Shown here one piece after another: positions 41,359 to 52,452 of a stretch of 64,000 bases of DNA. Below the pieces are notes generated by a model. That model ran no database searches. It was not told where the DNA came from and worked only from the letters and a program-made list of their open reading frames with translations. Source of the DNA: Centroberyx gerrardi (Eukaryota; Chordata; Actinopteri; Beryciformes; Berycidae); assembly GCF_048128805.1 (NCBI RefSeq), contig NC_136002.1, forward strand, positions 34,053,542-34,117,541, read 5' to 3'. The position numbers and the translations under genes were made by a program. How positions within the stretch are numbered: the first letter of the stretch is position 1; each line of letters begins with the position of its first letter.

Positions 41359-42291
41359 TCAAAACTGTCTAAATTTCCTTGTTATTATTTTGTATATGCT
41401 ACATCGGATCTCTTGTGTTTTGATACCATAAATTATTGGGTGCAATAAAGGAGGAATGACAACAAAGTTCATAGTTATAAATATATTTACCACTCTTGGA
41501 AGACTAAGACTTAAACGATTATAAATTACACCAAAAAAAGAAGCCACAGAGAAATTAATAAATGTCACCAGGTGAGGAGTGCATGTGCCTAATGCTTTCT
41601 TTTGAGACTCCTTTGAGGTTTTAAGGCTGACTATTAAAATATGAACATACGAAAGAACAACTATAAGAAAAGGTAGAATAATCAGACAGAATATTAAAAA
41701 TAGACCATAGACATTGATAACAGTGCTTTTTTCACAGGAAAGATTCACAACTGCAAGGTTATCACATAAAAGCTTATCAATTGTGTGTTTGCACAGTTGA
41801 ATTCTTGAAGTCAGATATACCTGGACTGCTATAAATGAGCATGGAATTAAATATACCACTGCCAGTTAAAGCTTGACTTTAGTAGGTGTCATTATGGAGT
41901 GGTACTGCAAGGGCTTACAAATAGAAACATATCTGTCATAGGCCATCAGAGCTAAGATGCAATACACCCAGCAGCCATAGACATTGCTGAAAAATACCTG
42001 TGTTAAACATCCTTCAAGAGAACTTTCCTGCTTTTCCATAAGAAGATATTTCATGATAGGTGGACAGACAGATGAACTACCTATCACTCCACTTATGGCC
42101 AAGTTGACCAAAAGGATGTACATAGGTCTGTGAAGGCTCGACTCAATACAAATAACCAGCACAAGAAAAAGGTTAATACACAATATTGACATGTACAGAA
42201 CAAAGATGAATATAAAAAATGCTAAATTATATGGACCAGGTGGTCCATATACTGTGAAGATGACAGTGACTGTGGAAACAGAATTGTTCAT
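41359..42291 (-). pseudogene. Odorant receptor OR6, single nonsense codon
   Basis: Left-arm partner of OR7. It begins MNNSVSTV at 42291 and is identical to OR5 and OR7 for 141 residues, including LHRPMYILL and MAYDRYVSIC. At codon 142 TTA (Leu) has become TAA (41868-41866). The frame then continues without other damage to KFRQF at 41359, with KALGTCTPH and HPIIYGIKT intact. Besides the stop, only seven residues differ from OR7. It may be a very recent or segregating pseudogene; read-through is possible but not evident. Confidence 0.9.
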
Positions 42292-42665
42292 AGTGGGACA
42301 TTAAAACTGTCACACCATTATACAAACAAACATTGATAACAGCAGTAATCTCAAACACTTAATTTAGAGCACAGATAACTGACATTTTCATCCACCAGCC
42401 AAAGTGACTGATGGATTCCAAAATACACAAGTCTGTTTCACTGGTTTACCAACCGATTCTCATTGTCACGATGCAGAAAAAAAACTCTGGAAGATTGTTG
42501 GTTACCTGCTAAATTGGCTGGTAAAATAGACAAATTTACCAGCCACAGCCAAAATGTATCAGCATTTCTCTGTTGACTGGTGTTAATTTCCCAGTCTGTG
42601 TATATGGGTGAATATAGGTTTGATCCCGATCCCCTCCTCCTCTGAACTTGGATCAGGTACTTCCC

Positions 42666-42672
42666 TTTTATA
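42666..42672 (-). promoter_or_regulatory. OR6 TATA box
   Basis: Minus-strand CACTATAAAAGGGAAGTACC, identical to the OR7 leader, about 375 bp upstream of the start codon. The leader downstream has only about three GGA units. Confidence 0.6.
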
Positions 42673-42913
42673 GTGAAGCGATTTATATTCCTGGCTTTTT
42701 TCCTTTGGGCTTCTGACATCAGAATATCATTCAGTTATTCAGTCACAAACTTACTGGATACACAGGTAAAGGTTAGAGGTAAAAAACAAAAAAAGAGTAA
42801 AAAACAGTTTATCCATAGTATTCGCAAAAGTATTCACAAAACCTAGAAATACAAAAGCACTGTCATATTCTTAGCATGCACAACAGTAACATCACTTTGG
42901 TTGCACTACAGCA

Positions 42914-42947
42914 GATAACTTTGCAAATGAACATTTGCAAAGTTATC
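42914..42947. repeat. Near-perfect 34-bp palindrome (left-arm copy)
   Basis: GATAACTTTGCAAATG and its exact reverse complement are separated by two bases. The right arm has the same palindrome at 53621-53654. It contains an ATTTGCAAA octamer-like core on both strands. Confidence 0.85.
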
Positions 42948-42959
42948 ATGCCAAACTTA

Positions 42960-44480
42960 GTGAATTAATTGAAGCGGAAATATGAAAAAAAGATTTAAAT
43001 GAAGGTCTGGATCCCTACAAGATCGATAAAGCTAGTCTACGTCGAGATATGTGAACTAGGAAAACAATCCACAAAAATTGGAAAGCTTTTGTTATTTTCT
43101 TCCCTGGCGTGAAATCAAAGCAAAGACACCACCAGTTTTTAGGTGAAACAAATTTTGGCAGAATTTCTAATGATAAAAGAACGTTAAAAACAGTTCAGGG
43201 GATTACAAAGAATGAAAGTGTTTGTTCATCAAAATTTGGAATCACATGAGAATACATTTTCATGAACATTATGTTGTGTTGTAAAGATAAGGTGCCTCTA
43301 GCACCGTATGCCTTAAAAGCGGGTCGACTATACAAATATTTTGTGTTCCCCATAGTGATAAAAAGATCACTACATTTCATCCCTCAGGTAGGACAGCCAA
43401 AGCGGGGTCTTTTGTGAGTCAAGGTGCAACTGCAGGCAACGGTGCAAGTTCATGGCACTAGCTCACTTGGGTGTGACCAACAGATTTTTAGAAATTTCAG
43501 AACCAGCGGTGCTGGTGCAGCGGGGGCACACCAGTGGTGCAGTTGTAAAAGGGATTGGATTAGCAGGAATACATTATCAGTACGTGTGGTAGGGGCTGGT
43601 GTTAAAGGTTACATTTGTAAAATTTCTGCTTTACTGAAGCATAATATGACTAGTTAATATCAGCTGGTTGCCGAATGGTAGTGAGTGAAACAAAGTGAAC
43701 AGCTGGCACACGGCAGGAGATTTCTGCATTCAAAAACACAGGAGCGGCCAAGCCTTGATTTGTTGCTGTAATGACATCGCTGACAATGGAGGTCAGCATT
43801 GGACCAGAAATTACCCATGGACCCTTTGATCAGGGCTCCCCTTAAATCAGCTCCCCTTATTCCCTTTAAAAGCCATGCGCTCGCCAACTTTTTAAGATGA
43901 ATTCACGATTGTGGAGATAGTGAAATCCTTGTCCAAGACCATTTCTTGCTATATGCAGACTACGCAGGTGCGTTGGGTCCCCGCGACCGCTAGGGGGCCC
44001 TGTTGTGCCATTTTTTTTCTCCTTGAATATAAATGGACACTTTTGGTAACCAAGCGTCCTCATGTGTTGATCTAAAACACATACATTATAAGCTCACAAT
44101 GGCTAAAATAAAATGCATATATTGTATGTTTGATAGATCAATAAGCAGCTTTTCTTCCGAGAGCTCTTTGCTTTACAAGCAAACCAATTTCAAAGTCATC
44201 ATCAGATTCTCACGTATTGATGTACTACGTTGTTGATGGCCTTTGGACAGATTACTATTCAGTATCTCACAGACACACTATGGCGTCCAAAAGGACGTAT
44301 CCTTCGTTTTTATGGAGAATGTATTTCTACCAGTCAGCAATCAGTGTAAAGTTACCTGAACCACTGGCTAGCTAACATTAGCTAGGTACGAGCCAGCTAT
44401 CTAGACGTAGCTAGCTAGCTAACCCTAATACGCATTACGTTTTCAGAGCTGGCTAGGCTAGCTAACATGATCTATGGTAT
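42960..44480. other. Left-arm spacer without a supported gene
   Basis: Short frames of 61-77 codons at 43195-44063 are mirrored identically in the other arm, but conservation at this identity level reflects recent duplication, not selection. The last 100 bp (44370-44470) is rich in TAGC words and self-complementary. Confidence 0.45.
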
Positions 44481-45300
44481 CATGGGGTGCATTCCATTTG
44501 ACCAAAATGCGTCCTCTCCTCCGTCCTCGCATCCTCGTCTCCTCGCTGACTCGGCATCCAAAAATGAGCCGCCATCATGAAGGACGTTCCAGTTGGTCAA
44601 AAAACACATGAAGGATCTTTCACGTCTCCTCGGGTGCATTGTTTTGTGTCTCCTCCTCCTTCTTTGCGACTTCGTCTCCTCGCTGACCCGGCATCCAAAA
44701 ATGAGTGATGTTCCAATTGGTTAAAAGACGCATGAAGGATCCTTCAAGTCTCCTCGCCTCCGTCCTCCAATAAGGCGTGGTCGGAGGATACTCAGGTGTA
44801 TCCTAGGTGTATCCTCAGGTGTAGGTGCGGAAATAATGAGTGAAGTCAATTAACCATTGGCATGTGCGGATATAAGCCCGCCTCCATACCATCAGAAAAC
44901 GTGCGGACATTGGCAGAAAAAAAATTCACAGGTGTAAGTAGCCCCAACTTGTTATATTCTTCAAACAGAAATAGCATAGGTTTTAAATGTTAGCCGAACA
45001 TTTGTTAATGAAGGGTTATACGTTAAATGTTCCTATACTGACAGATCTGTGGTAGTTGTAGGATGTCAAACTTTTCCCAAATAGGCATCAGTAAATGAGC
45101 TTAAGGCTTGAATGTGATTATAGGGACAGAGGAGACGCACCAGCTGATCCTCCAGCGCATAGAGAGGGTGAGTGGGGGGCAAGTAGGTAGAAGGTCTACG
45201 ACCAAAATGTCGCTACATTAAATTGTGATTTGCAAGAGGATGGTGTGCGGGAGCCATATATATTTTTACGTTTTTTTTTTCTCCCAGCACCCATGACTGA
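44481..45300. other. Palindrome spacer: imperfect tandem repeat of unknown family
   Basis: CGTCTCCTCGCTGAC, CGGCATCCAAAAATGAG and CATGAAGGATC phrases occur in the same order twice (about 44545-44635 and 44670-44755), giving a two-unit repeat of about 125 bp. The rest up to 45300 has no gene. It could be the end of a DNA transposon. Confidence 0.4.
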
Positions 45301-47415
45301 GCAAACTTTATTCAATGACTGCGACTGCGTGTCATTCTGCGTGTCACCCTTACACTACTGAGGAAGCCAACAAGCGCTCTGCTGCCCCGAGCAAGAAGTC
45401 ACATACTTCCTGCGTATTCGTGTTTTACACTTGAGTGACGGAATCTACCTGTACCATGCCCCCACTTACCTCGCCACTGAAGTGTAGGAGTTGTCTCAGC
45501 CTAAGCCAAAAGGTTGCTGAACTGGAAAGCAGAATCTCCATTCTCTACCAACTTCAGAAAGAGGAAGAGGTCCTAGACTCTATGGTAGCATCTCTGCATG
45601 GCACAGGTGGCCTCGACTCCACAGTCCCTTGGATGGGGTGCTCCACCAGGCAGAGTAACCCATCACCTCCTCCAGTTCAGGCTGATATGGAGCCATGGGA
45701 AAACCTTGGGGCAAAGCCCAAGTCCTGGCCCTGCTCGACTCCCCGTGCACCTGAGCCCTGGTCCATGGTTGTGGCTGTCAAGCGATATGGAAAATGTAGA
45801 ACAAATTCCCGATCTCCTCCACCTCAAAATTTCCACCTTAGCAACAGGTTCCATGTGTTAGACGGGCTGCCTACATCCAATCCAACCGTAAGCCCCTCTC
45901 CCTCTGCGACTGCTGTCTATCCCCCTGGGATTCCTAGGAACAAAGCCGGGCTTTCAGCTTGCCCCCCCAGGGCTTTCTCCTCCACAGTCAGGACGATCGT
46001 CACCGAGGTCGGGCACTCCGGCCGTCTCGCGGGCCCCTTCGCAGATGCCTCCGCAGTCGGACCGACCAACACCGAGGCCGGGCGGGAAATCTGCCATACG
46101 AGGCGCTGTCTAATCGCGGATGCTGTCTCAGTTAGGCCGTACGGCTGCCTTGCAGGAAACAGCTCCCCCACGGTCATCGGTTCTCCTCCATCCACCCCCA
46201 GCTACCCTGGTCATCGGGGACTCCATCGTCCGGGACATTAGGTACGAACATGCAGTCACACATTCCTTCCCTGGTGCTACAGTGCCCGACATCCTGGAGA
46301 AACTTCCAGGCTTACTAGATAGTTTTTCATCCATTAAGAGAGTGATTGTACATGTGGGCACAAACGACACTAGTCGACAACAGTCTGAGTTGACGAAAGA
46401 TGATTTTATCCGCCTTTTTAATTTCTTGAAAAGTTGTGGAAAATCTGCTTTCATCTCCGGTCCAATCCCCACTTTAGCAGGATTCTTAGCCTCCACACTT
46501 GGCTTCAGTACACATGCAGCACAACCTAGGCTAAATTGACAATTTCAATTTAGTTTGGGATCACTCTTCCTTGTTTGGAAGAGACGGGTTGCACCCAAAC
46601 AAGCTGGGTACTCGCATGCTAGCGGCTAACCTGTTCCACACTATACTGTCTTCCCCACGTGATTGACTGTTTACATCAAATGTCACTTCTTCTACTGTGC
46701 CCACATCTCCTGTTGGCGCAAGCTCCCCCATCACGCCTGGATGTGTCAAAGTGTCTCCCATAACCACTGTCGTCACGGTTCGTAAGTCAGCTAAATATCA
46801 CCCCTCCCGTGTCAATTCCAGAACTCTGATCCATATTCCCTGCAAACGATTGCAGTCTATACAGCCTTCCCCCTGTGGGAAATTTGCACTTTTTAACGCC
46901 AGATCGCTTTTAAATAAGACTTTTATATTGAATGACTTTATTACTTCTACATTCTTTTGACTTGACTCAATTTGTAAATGAGCCTACTCACAAATTTGGT
47001 CACACATTAGATTTAGTGCTATCAAAAAATATTGACATTTATGTTTCAAAAGTTGCTGATATGGCCATCTCTGATCACTTTTGTGTCTCTTTTGATGCTA
47101 CAGTACATCCCACCAAGAATAAGGTTTTGCTTACTGTTAAGAAACATCATCTGGATGCCTCTGCTGTGACTAAGTTTTCTAATATTATAAATCATCCTGA
47201 TAAGTCCCTTCCTTCTGGTGGCTCTATACATGATCTGGTTGATAATTTTAATAGTCAGCTTACAGGTGCACTTGACACCGTTGCACCTTTAAGAGAGAAT
47301 AAACTGTTCTCTAAACATTCTGTCCCTTGGAAAAGCAGCTCTCTCCGTGAATTAAAAAGAGAATGTAGGAAAGCAGACTTAAGCAGACTTATTGAAATGC
47401 AATGGCCTGTATAAT
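45300..47415 (+). mobile_element. L2/CR1-type LINE with esterase-type ORF1, decayed
   Basis: ORF1 starts near 45435 with a Cys-containing N-terminus and a short coiled-coil-like stretch. A Pro/Ser-rich region and then an SGNH esterase domain follow in another frame (46205-46490): LVIGDSIVRDI carries the nucleophile-type GDS and VIVHVGTNDTS the GxND block. ORF2 begins FALFNARSLLNK near 46880, then jumps by internal deletion to FDLTQFVNEPTHKFGHTLDL (about 46955) and SDHFCVSFDA. The element ends without RT. An esterase ORF1 is known from CR1 and zebrafish L2 elements. Confidence 0.75.
45435..46241 (+). pseudogene. LINE ORF1, N-terminal part
   Basis: A 268-codon open frame with CRSCLSLSQKVAELESRISI (CxxC plus a short heptad-like helix), then a low-complexity Pro/Ser/Thr region. 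Family ORF1 proteins continue into an esterase domain. Here that domain is in a different frame from about 46200, so at least one frameshift has broken the ORF. It is not a host gene. Confidence 0.6.
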
Positions 47416-47594
47416 ATGGTCAAATTAATAAAAAGAATTGGCACACTTGTTCCTGTAATTATTATTAGAGGCCATTAGCCTACTAGATGGCATAAATGAC
47501 TATTTATTGAAATGTACTTGGATCGGCCGATCCACTTGATCAAGTACTCAGTACTCGGATCGGTTCTCAAAAAATGGTATCGGTGCGTCCCTAA
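47416..47594. other. Probable DNA-transposon end
   Basis: A GGATCGGCCGATCC palindrome (47520-47533) and GTACTCAGTACTCGGATCGG then TATCGGTGCGTCCCTA (47577-47592) resemble the terminal region of a widespread fish transposon. A related end is at 30925. Confidence 0.4.
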
Positions 47595-48376
47595 TTTTAA
47601 CCGTTTCAGTCTGGTTTTAGATGCTTCCAAAACAGGATTTGGCGCAGTACTATACCATGGAGGGAAACTCTGGGTCATCGCCTACGGGCCAGAACACTGA
47701 CTATATTTACATGGACAGCAATAATCTAATATTAACCTGATTAAAACAATTATTACCTTAACCTGAATAAAGTCATATTCAGAGTAAGCACAATTGCATT
47801 AAGATGATACATGTGGAGTCAGTGCCGGTTCTGACCACCAGGGGGCCTAAGCAAAAACAAAAAAGTGCCACACAGGATAATGACGCTACCGGCTGATGTC
47901 ACCTGTCCGGAGCTAGTTAGTTTGGTTTCATACAGACAGCTTGACACATGGATACAGACCAGCTAACCAGCTAATCGGCATTACCTAGCTAGACAGTGCC
48001 ATATCATTTGCACCTAACTACACCTACTTACAATTAAACACCTGCTAGCTAATTAATGAAAATATTGCTGTCCAAGTAAACGTAGTCACTGTCGCAAAAA
48101 CAAATTGCAACTTGCACTCTCAAGTTACTAGCCTTAAAGTGGACTGTGTGTAGAGAAATTCAGAGATTACCTCTTATATGCGCTCCATTTTAGATCAACA
48201 ATCCTAGAGCTCCCATGAATAGCATTATCTCCAGCTTACTCCACATAGAGCCAAGCAAAGTCTTTGAGTACACACTGGTTTTTGTAAATAATTTCAGCAG
48301 ATTTACACAAGTCTATCCTACCCGAAATAAGTCCGGAAAGACTGCTGCAGAGAGGGACTTTGATGATTTCATCCCT
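47595..48376 (+). mobile_element. Ty3/gypsy fossil pieces (RNase H and integrase)
   Basis: About 100 bp (47595-47697) reads FSLVLDASKTGFGAVLYHGG, the RNase H start. A second piece (48205-48376) reads [20 protein letters not shown] and [11 protein letters not shown], an integrase core segment. About 500 bp of unrelated sequence separates them. This is a fragmentary fossil of a gypsy element unrelated to the Gmr1-like copy at the left of the window. Confidence 0.6.
47700..47815. repeat. MITE-like fragment within the gypsy fossil
   Basis: TATTTACATGGACAGCAATA and the following AATCTAATATTAACCTGATTA stretch resemble a common fish MITE end that starts TTTACATG. The matching right end is not clear. 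Confidence 0.35.
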
Positions 48377-49058
48377 GGGTTTTGTGAATACTTTTGTGAA
48401 TACTATGGATAGGCTGTTTTTCCCACGGCGCAGCTGAGGGCATCACGAGGCAAATTCAGGTCAGTCAGTCATTCAGTCAGTCAGGTAACGCTTAGTGAGA
48501 TGATGCGCTTCGTCAGATGGTCTCTAGAGGGCGTTTTTGACTGTGAGATGCAGTGTTTCCCATACAGAGGCACAAAATCAAAAGTTGGTCAGTGTAAAGG
48601 AATGGATCTAAATCGATCTCTAATGCACCTGATGTCGCATCATGTCATGTCTGTAATTTGGAGATGTACAGACAGCAGACCAGCAGACTGAACTCAGTCC
48701 ACAGACAAAAGTGAAACTTAACATTGCAGTTAGTAACAGGGATTTGCAGACAGTAACTCGTCTTCGCTGCCCTACAAACTTTAACGGTAGGTGATGTCAT
48801 CTTGCGGTAATTAAGTAACGTTAGTGGAATTAGGCAATTTAACCGTGTTGCAGTGCTTCAGTACATAGAATTGAACACACGCCGTGGGTCTGTACAAGAT
48901 CTGTGTTTGTTTACTGTCTTATACAATATATACTGTAAGATAGGCTATAGGAAATATGAGATGCCTGCAATATTTTATGTAATAAAGTATACAATAAAAC
49001 GTCAAAAAAAAATGCCGTGATGACGGTAATAAGGTCAACCCCGCGGTAGGTGTCACAT
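48377..49058. other. Non-coding spacer
   Basis: The first 50 bp (GGTTTTGTGAATAC .. GAATACTATGGATA) recurs in both palindrome arms (near 42800 and 53725), so a small repeat is shared. The stretch 49005-49058 with GCGGTA words belongs to an outer repeat that continues after 49906. No gene seen. Confidence 0.4.
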
Positions 49059-49066
49059 GACCGGGG

Positions 49067-49898
49067 CAGTGTCGGCGCTAGAACAAATATCCAGGGGGGG
49101 CAAGAGGCTTATAGCGGGGGGGGGGCACCAAATTACTGGCAAGTGGCAACGTAGTTGTGCATAGTGAAACCATTCGGTGGTATGCTCCCCAGGAGAAATT
49201 TTTAAGAAAAAAAAACACAAAAATAGTGCATTCTCATCGCTTTCATAATAATCTGACTAAAAACACAAGGAGAAATCGCTTAGCTAAGTTAGGTGTAAAT
49301 AAATGCAAGGACACGCACGTTTTACATTGACCGAAATGTTTTACTCAAAACACACATAAGGTAACACATAACGAGGTCACAGCAAACTGACAACACAGAC
49401 AAAATATCCAAATAATCTCACTGTGTTCGTATTTGCGGACTGAATGTTAAATAAAAAGAACACTCTCCCAGGGGCATGGATTTTCATGGATTTGCATATA
49501 CCAAATAATTACGCCAGTCAGTGGCCAGTATGCACACGATAACAATGTTATTTAGGCCTATACAGGCTTACATAAAAGTTCACTTAAGTAGAAAATGCAT
49601 TACCATTAGAAGAGCTGTAGTCTGTGACTGGAGGTGCTGAATTTGCGCAGCACAAGGTCCTTCCAACTCAAAACATAAAACGTAAAACGACGACGTAAAA
49701 ACGTAAAGCGTTAGGTCAAAGCGTTGTAAAAGCTTTACAGTGGATTTCAGATTTTCAGTCATTTACAATGGATTTCAGACATCGCTAGAGTTACACTGAT
49801 GGGAGAAAACATTGACATGCTTTTATACAAGTGAGGGGGCACAGTGAATGAAGTGGGGGGGCACTGCCCCCTGGTGCCCCCTCGTAAAGCCGACACTG
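49067..49898. mobile_element. Non-autonomous hAT element, 832 bp, with 8-bp target duplication
   Basis: Ends are CAGTGTCGGC and GCCGACACTG, inverted. The flanks are GACCGGGG at 49059-49066 and again at 49899-49906, an exact 8-bp target duplication as expected for hAT. The interior is non-coding with G-runs near both ends (GGGGGGCA type). It sits inside an older repeat (GCGGTAATGCGGTAACCGTC to CAGCCCTAG, 49915-49940). Confidence 0.85.
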
Positions 49899-49906
49899 GA
49901 CCGGGG

Positions 49907-50744
49907 TATTGCGGTAATGCGGTAACCGTCACAGCCCTAGTTGTTGCCTACCAAATTTCCCCTTAAGTAGCTTTAAAAATACTCTTTCCATACTGTAGGA
50001 CAATGTTATATATTCTGTATCTGCTCGTTCCAACACATCATTGAAGCTGTAACTGCTTATACTGAGTGAAATATTAAAACCCAAGATGGCATTTTTTATG
50101 GCTGCGCCATTACATCAAATGGAAAAATCCAGATGTCTTGTGCATCATTTATACATATTTCTATATATATATTACATATTTGGAAACCTTTTGATCTTGA
50201 CTATCATTAAACGTGCATTTAATGATAAACCTGCATGAGGGACCTTAGGGTAGAAATTTATGGACAAGTAAATATTCCCCCCTCCCGTCAACAACCACTG
50301 CCATAACTAAATTGTCAACCTGTGGGAAACACTTAAGGGGTTAAAATGCAAGCTGTTGCTGAATTTACCAGAACACCCTATCAGTTAGTAAAAAAGTCTC
50401 TCTTTTTTGCTGATAAGTAATGCAGAAAGAAATTGCCAGATGTTTGAACGGACCTTCGCCTACCGTTCCCCCATTATTCACATGACATTATTCACCATAA
50501 TCTGGATATAATCTTGGATATGTTTAACACACGCAGTTATATTGTGTGCTTCTCAGGGTTAAGGAGACACGGTCTCTTTAAGAAAGTCTGGTTTTCTGAG
50601 TGACGTCAGCTCGACGTAATGTTGTTGTGTTTTTGGGCAGCGCGATGTAAATAGTCTTGCTCTGTGGGTTTCAAATAAATGACACACGAGTTGGTGTAGT
50701 CAACAAGAGAAGTTATCCGTCTCCACATTCCTGCCACTTCTAGA
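49907..50744. other. Spacer to the right arm; possible solo LTR
   Basis: 49907-49940 is the end of the repeat hosting the hAT element. From about 50560 to 50740, GACACGGTCTCTTTAAG, TTTCAAATAAATGACACACG and TCCGTCTCCACATTCC resemble a fish gypsy LTR, but neither end is clean. No gene is visible. Confidence 0.35.
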
Positions 50745-51195
50745 ATACCATAGATCATGTTAGCTAGCCTAGCCAGCTCTGAAAACGTAATGCGTGTTAG
50801 GGTTAGCTAGCTAGCTAAGTAGATAGCTGGCTCGTACCTAGCTAATGTTAGCTAGCCAGTGGTTCAGGCAACTTTACACCGATTGCTGACTGGTAGAAAT
50901 ACATTCTCCATAAAAACAGGTTATAAGTTTAATTAATATGTCTTGCCTTTGTTGTGCAAGCGTTGTTTTTCCTCGGCTTTCTTCCGTTTTCTTTTTTCAT
51001 TTCCCGAAGGATACGTCCTTTTGGACGCCATAGTGTGTCTGTGAGATACTGAATAGTAATCTGTCCAAAGGCCATCAACAACGTAGTACATCAATACGTG
51101 AGAATCTGATGATGACTTTGAAATTGGTTTGCTTGTAAAGCAAAGAGCTCTCGGAAGAAAAGCTGCTTATTGATCTATCAAACATACAATATATG

Positions 51196-51607
51196 TAGGG
51201 CTGCAGCTATCGATTATTTTAGTAATCGAGTATTCTACCGATTATTCCATCGATTAATCGAGTAATCGGATAAGAAATACTTTTGCTTTATTAAAGAGCA
51301 ATAGTAAATATACAAAAGAGAAAAGCTGTCCATACGACACTGTGGTTTACTGAAAACGAGGTGAAATAATAATTATTATTGATATTTATTACTAGGCCTA
51401 AATATCATACAAGTTCATAAGACTGGCTAATGTACATTTATTTGCTATGTTGAAGGGTTGCCCTACACCTGCTGACCCTACTCACTGCAATCAAACTAAA
51501 CTGAATATACCTGCTGTATTGGACTGGTGCATTTTAGGCTCCAATTGCTACTTACACCACCTGATATTTTGCTTTCTGGGGTATTTTATGCATCACTGTG
51601 AGGGGAG

Positions 51608-51652
<45 letters not shown>

Positions 51653-52444
51653 CTATCATAATAATAACATGAATGAAGCTCAGGCTTTCACAAATTGACT
51701 GCAGCATTTTATTTTCTGTGGTTATTTTCTTGAGCAAAACTTAGCTAACTTAGGGACATCATAACTAGCCACCATATTGATTTACGTTCTTAACTAGCCA
51801 TTACATATAGCCATAATTCACGTGCATTCTTTACTAGCCTTCATCTCATCCCGTTTTAATATTAAGTGCTGACTCCGCCCACCCGGGCCAGTTTCGGCGT
51901 ACGCCGGTAGCAATTACAAGTGGACCCTATCCTACAGTCCCTGCTCTCAGCGGAGGGAGGGAGCTACGCTGTGTGTGGGAAGCGCTGTGATCGTCAGACC
52001 TCTCTGGATTAGACAAGCAAGTAGAGAAAACCGGCATCAGCCGAACCAATTTATTGCCAAATGCTTTGGGATTCAACACATTAACATTGCTTCCCATGGT
52101 CAGAAAAAATCGGCAGATTTGTCGCTAGTCGCTTTTGAGAAATAAAGTCGCCAGGGGGGTCTGAAAAGTCGCTAAGTCTAGCGACAAAGTCGCCAAGTTG
52201 GCAACACTGGATCCGAAACTTTGGACACTTTCTGTCGTTTTCTCTGGCCTGTCTCTTCTCTTCGCCCCTCGCTATTTTCTCTCTCTTTCTCCAGCGCGTT
52301 GTGCAACAGTAATAATCATCCGTGCAAAACACTGAGTGTGTATATAGTTATATGGATTAAACGAAGCTTCGATGCAAAGAATTTGCATCGATGATTTTTA
52401 GTAATCGAGTTACTCGAGTTTCTCGAGGAATCGTTTCAGCCCTA
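51196..52444. mobile_element. hAT element, 1,249 bp, with 8-bp target duplication and preserved empty site
   Basis: Ends are TAGGGCTGCAGC and TTTCAGCCCTA with sub-terminal TAATCGAGTA/ACTCGAGT words. The flanks are AATATATG at 51188-51195 and 52445-52452. The left arm (about 44110-44130) shows the uninterrupted target with a single AATATATG. No transposase is visible. The interior has a GT microsatellite (51610-51651) and a GTCGC-rich patch near 52120-52200. Confidence 0.9.
51610..51651. repeat. GT dinucleotide microsatellite
   Basis: About 21 GT units inside the hAT element. The Cys/Val-repeat frame across it is an artefact. Confidence 0.95.
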
Positions 52445-52452
52445 AATATATG

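Larger units (their letters stand above)
40295..44480. repeat. Left arm of large inverted repeat (about 4.2 kb)
   Basis: Reverse complement of 50745-56314. The match begins AGCTTTTAAACTAGTCTC at 40295 and ends GATCTATGGTAT at 44480. Five short open stretches within the arm translate to identical peptides (61-93 residues) in both arms, so identity is very high. This arm lacks the 1,249-bp hAT and about 80 bp present in the other arm. It contains a LINE piece, OR6 with its promoter, and AT-rich spacer. Confidence 0.92.

Noticed and set aside
43195-44063. Short frames conserved between palindrome arms
   Set aside because: Identity matches the surrounding non-coding DNA, so it reflects recent duplication rather than coding constraint.
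44370-44470. TAGC-rich stretch as a regulatory site
   Set aside because: Low-complexity self-complementary words also occur near 57220; no specific motif.
50560-50744. Confident solo LTR call
   Set aside because: The composition is LTR-like but neither terminus nor a target duplication can be defined.
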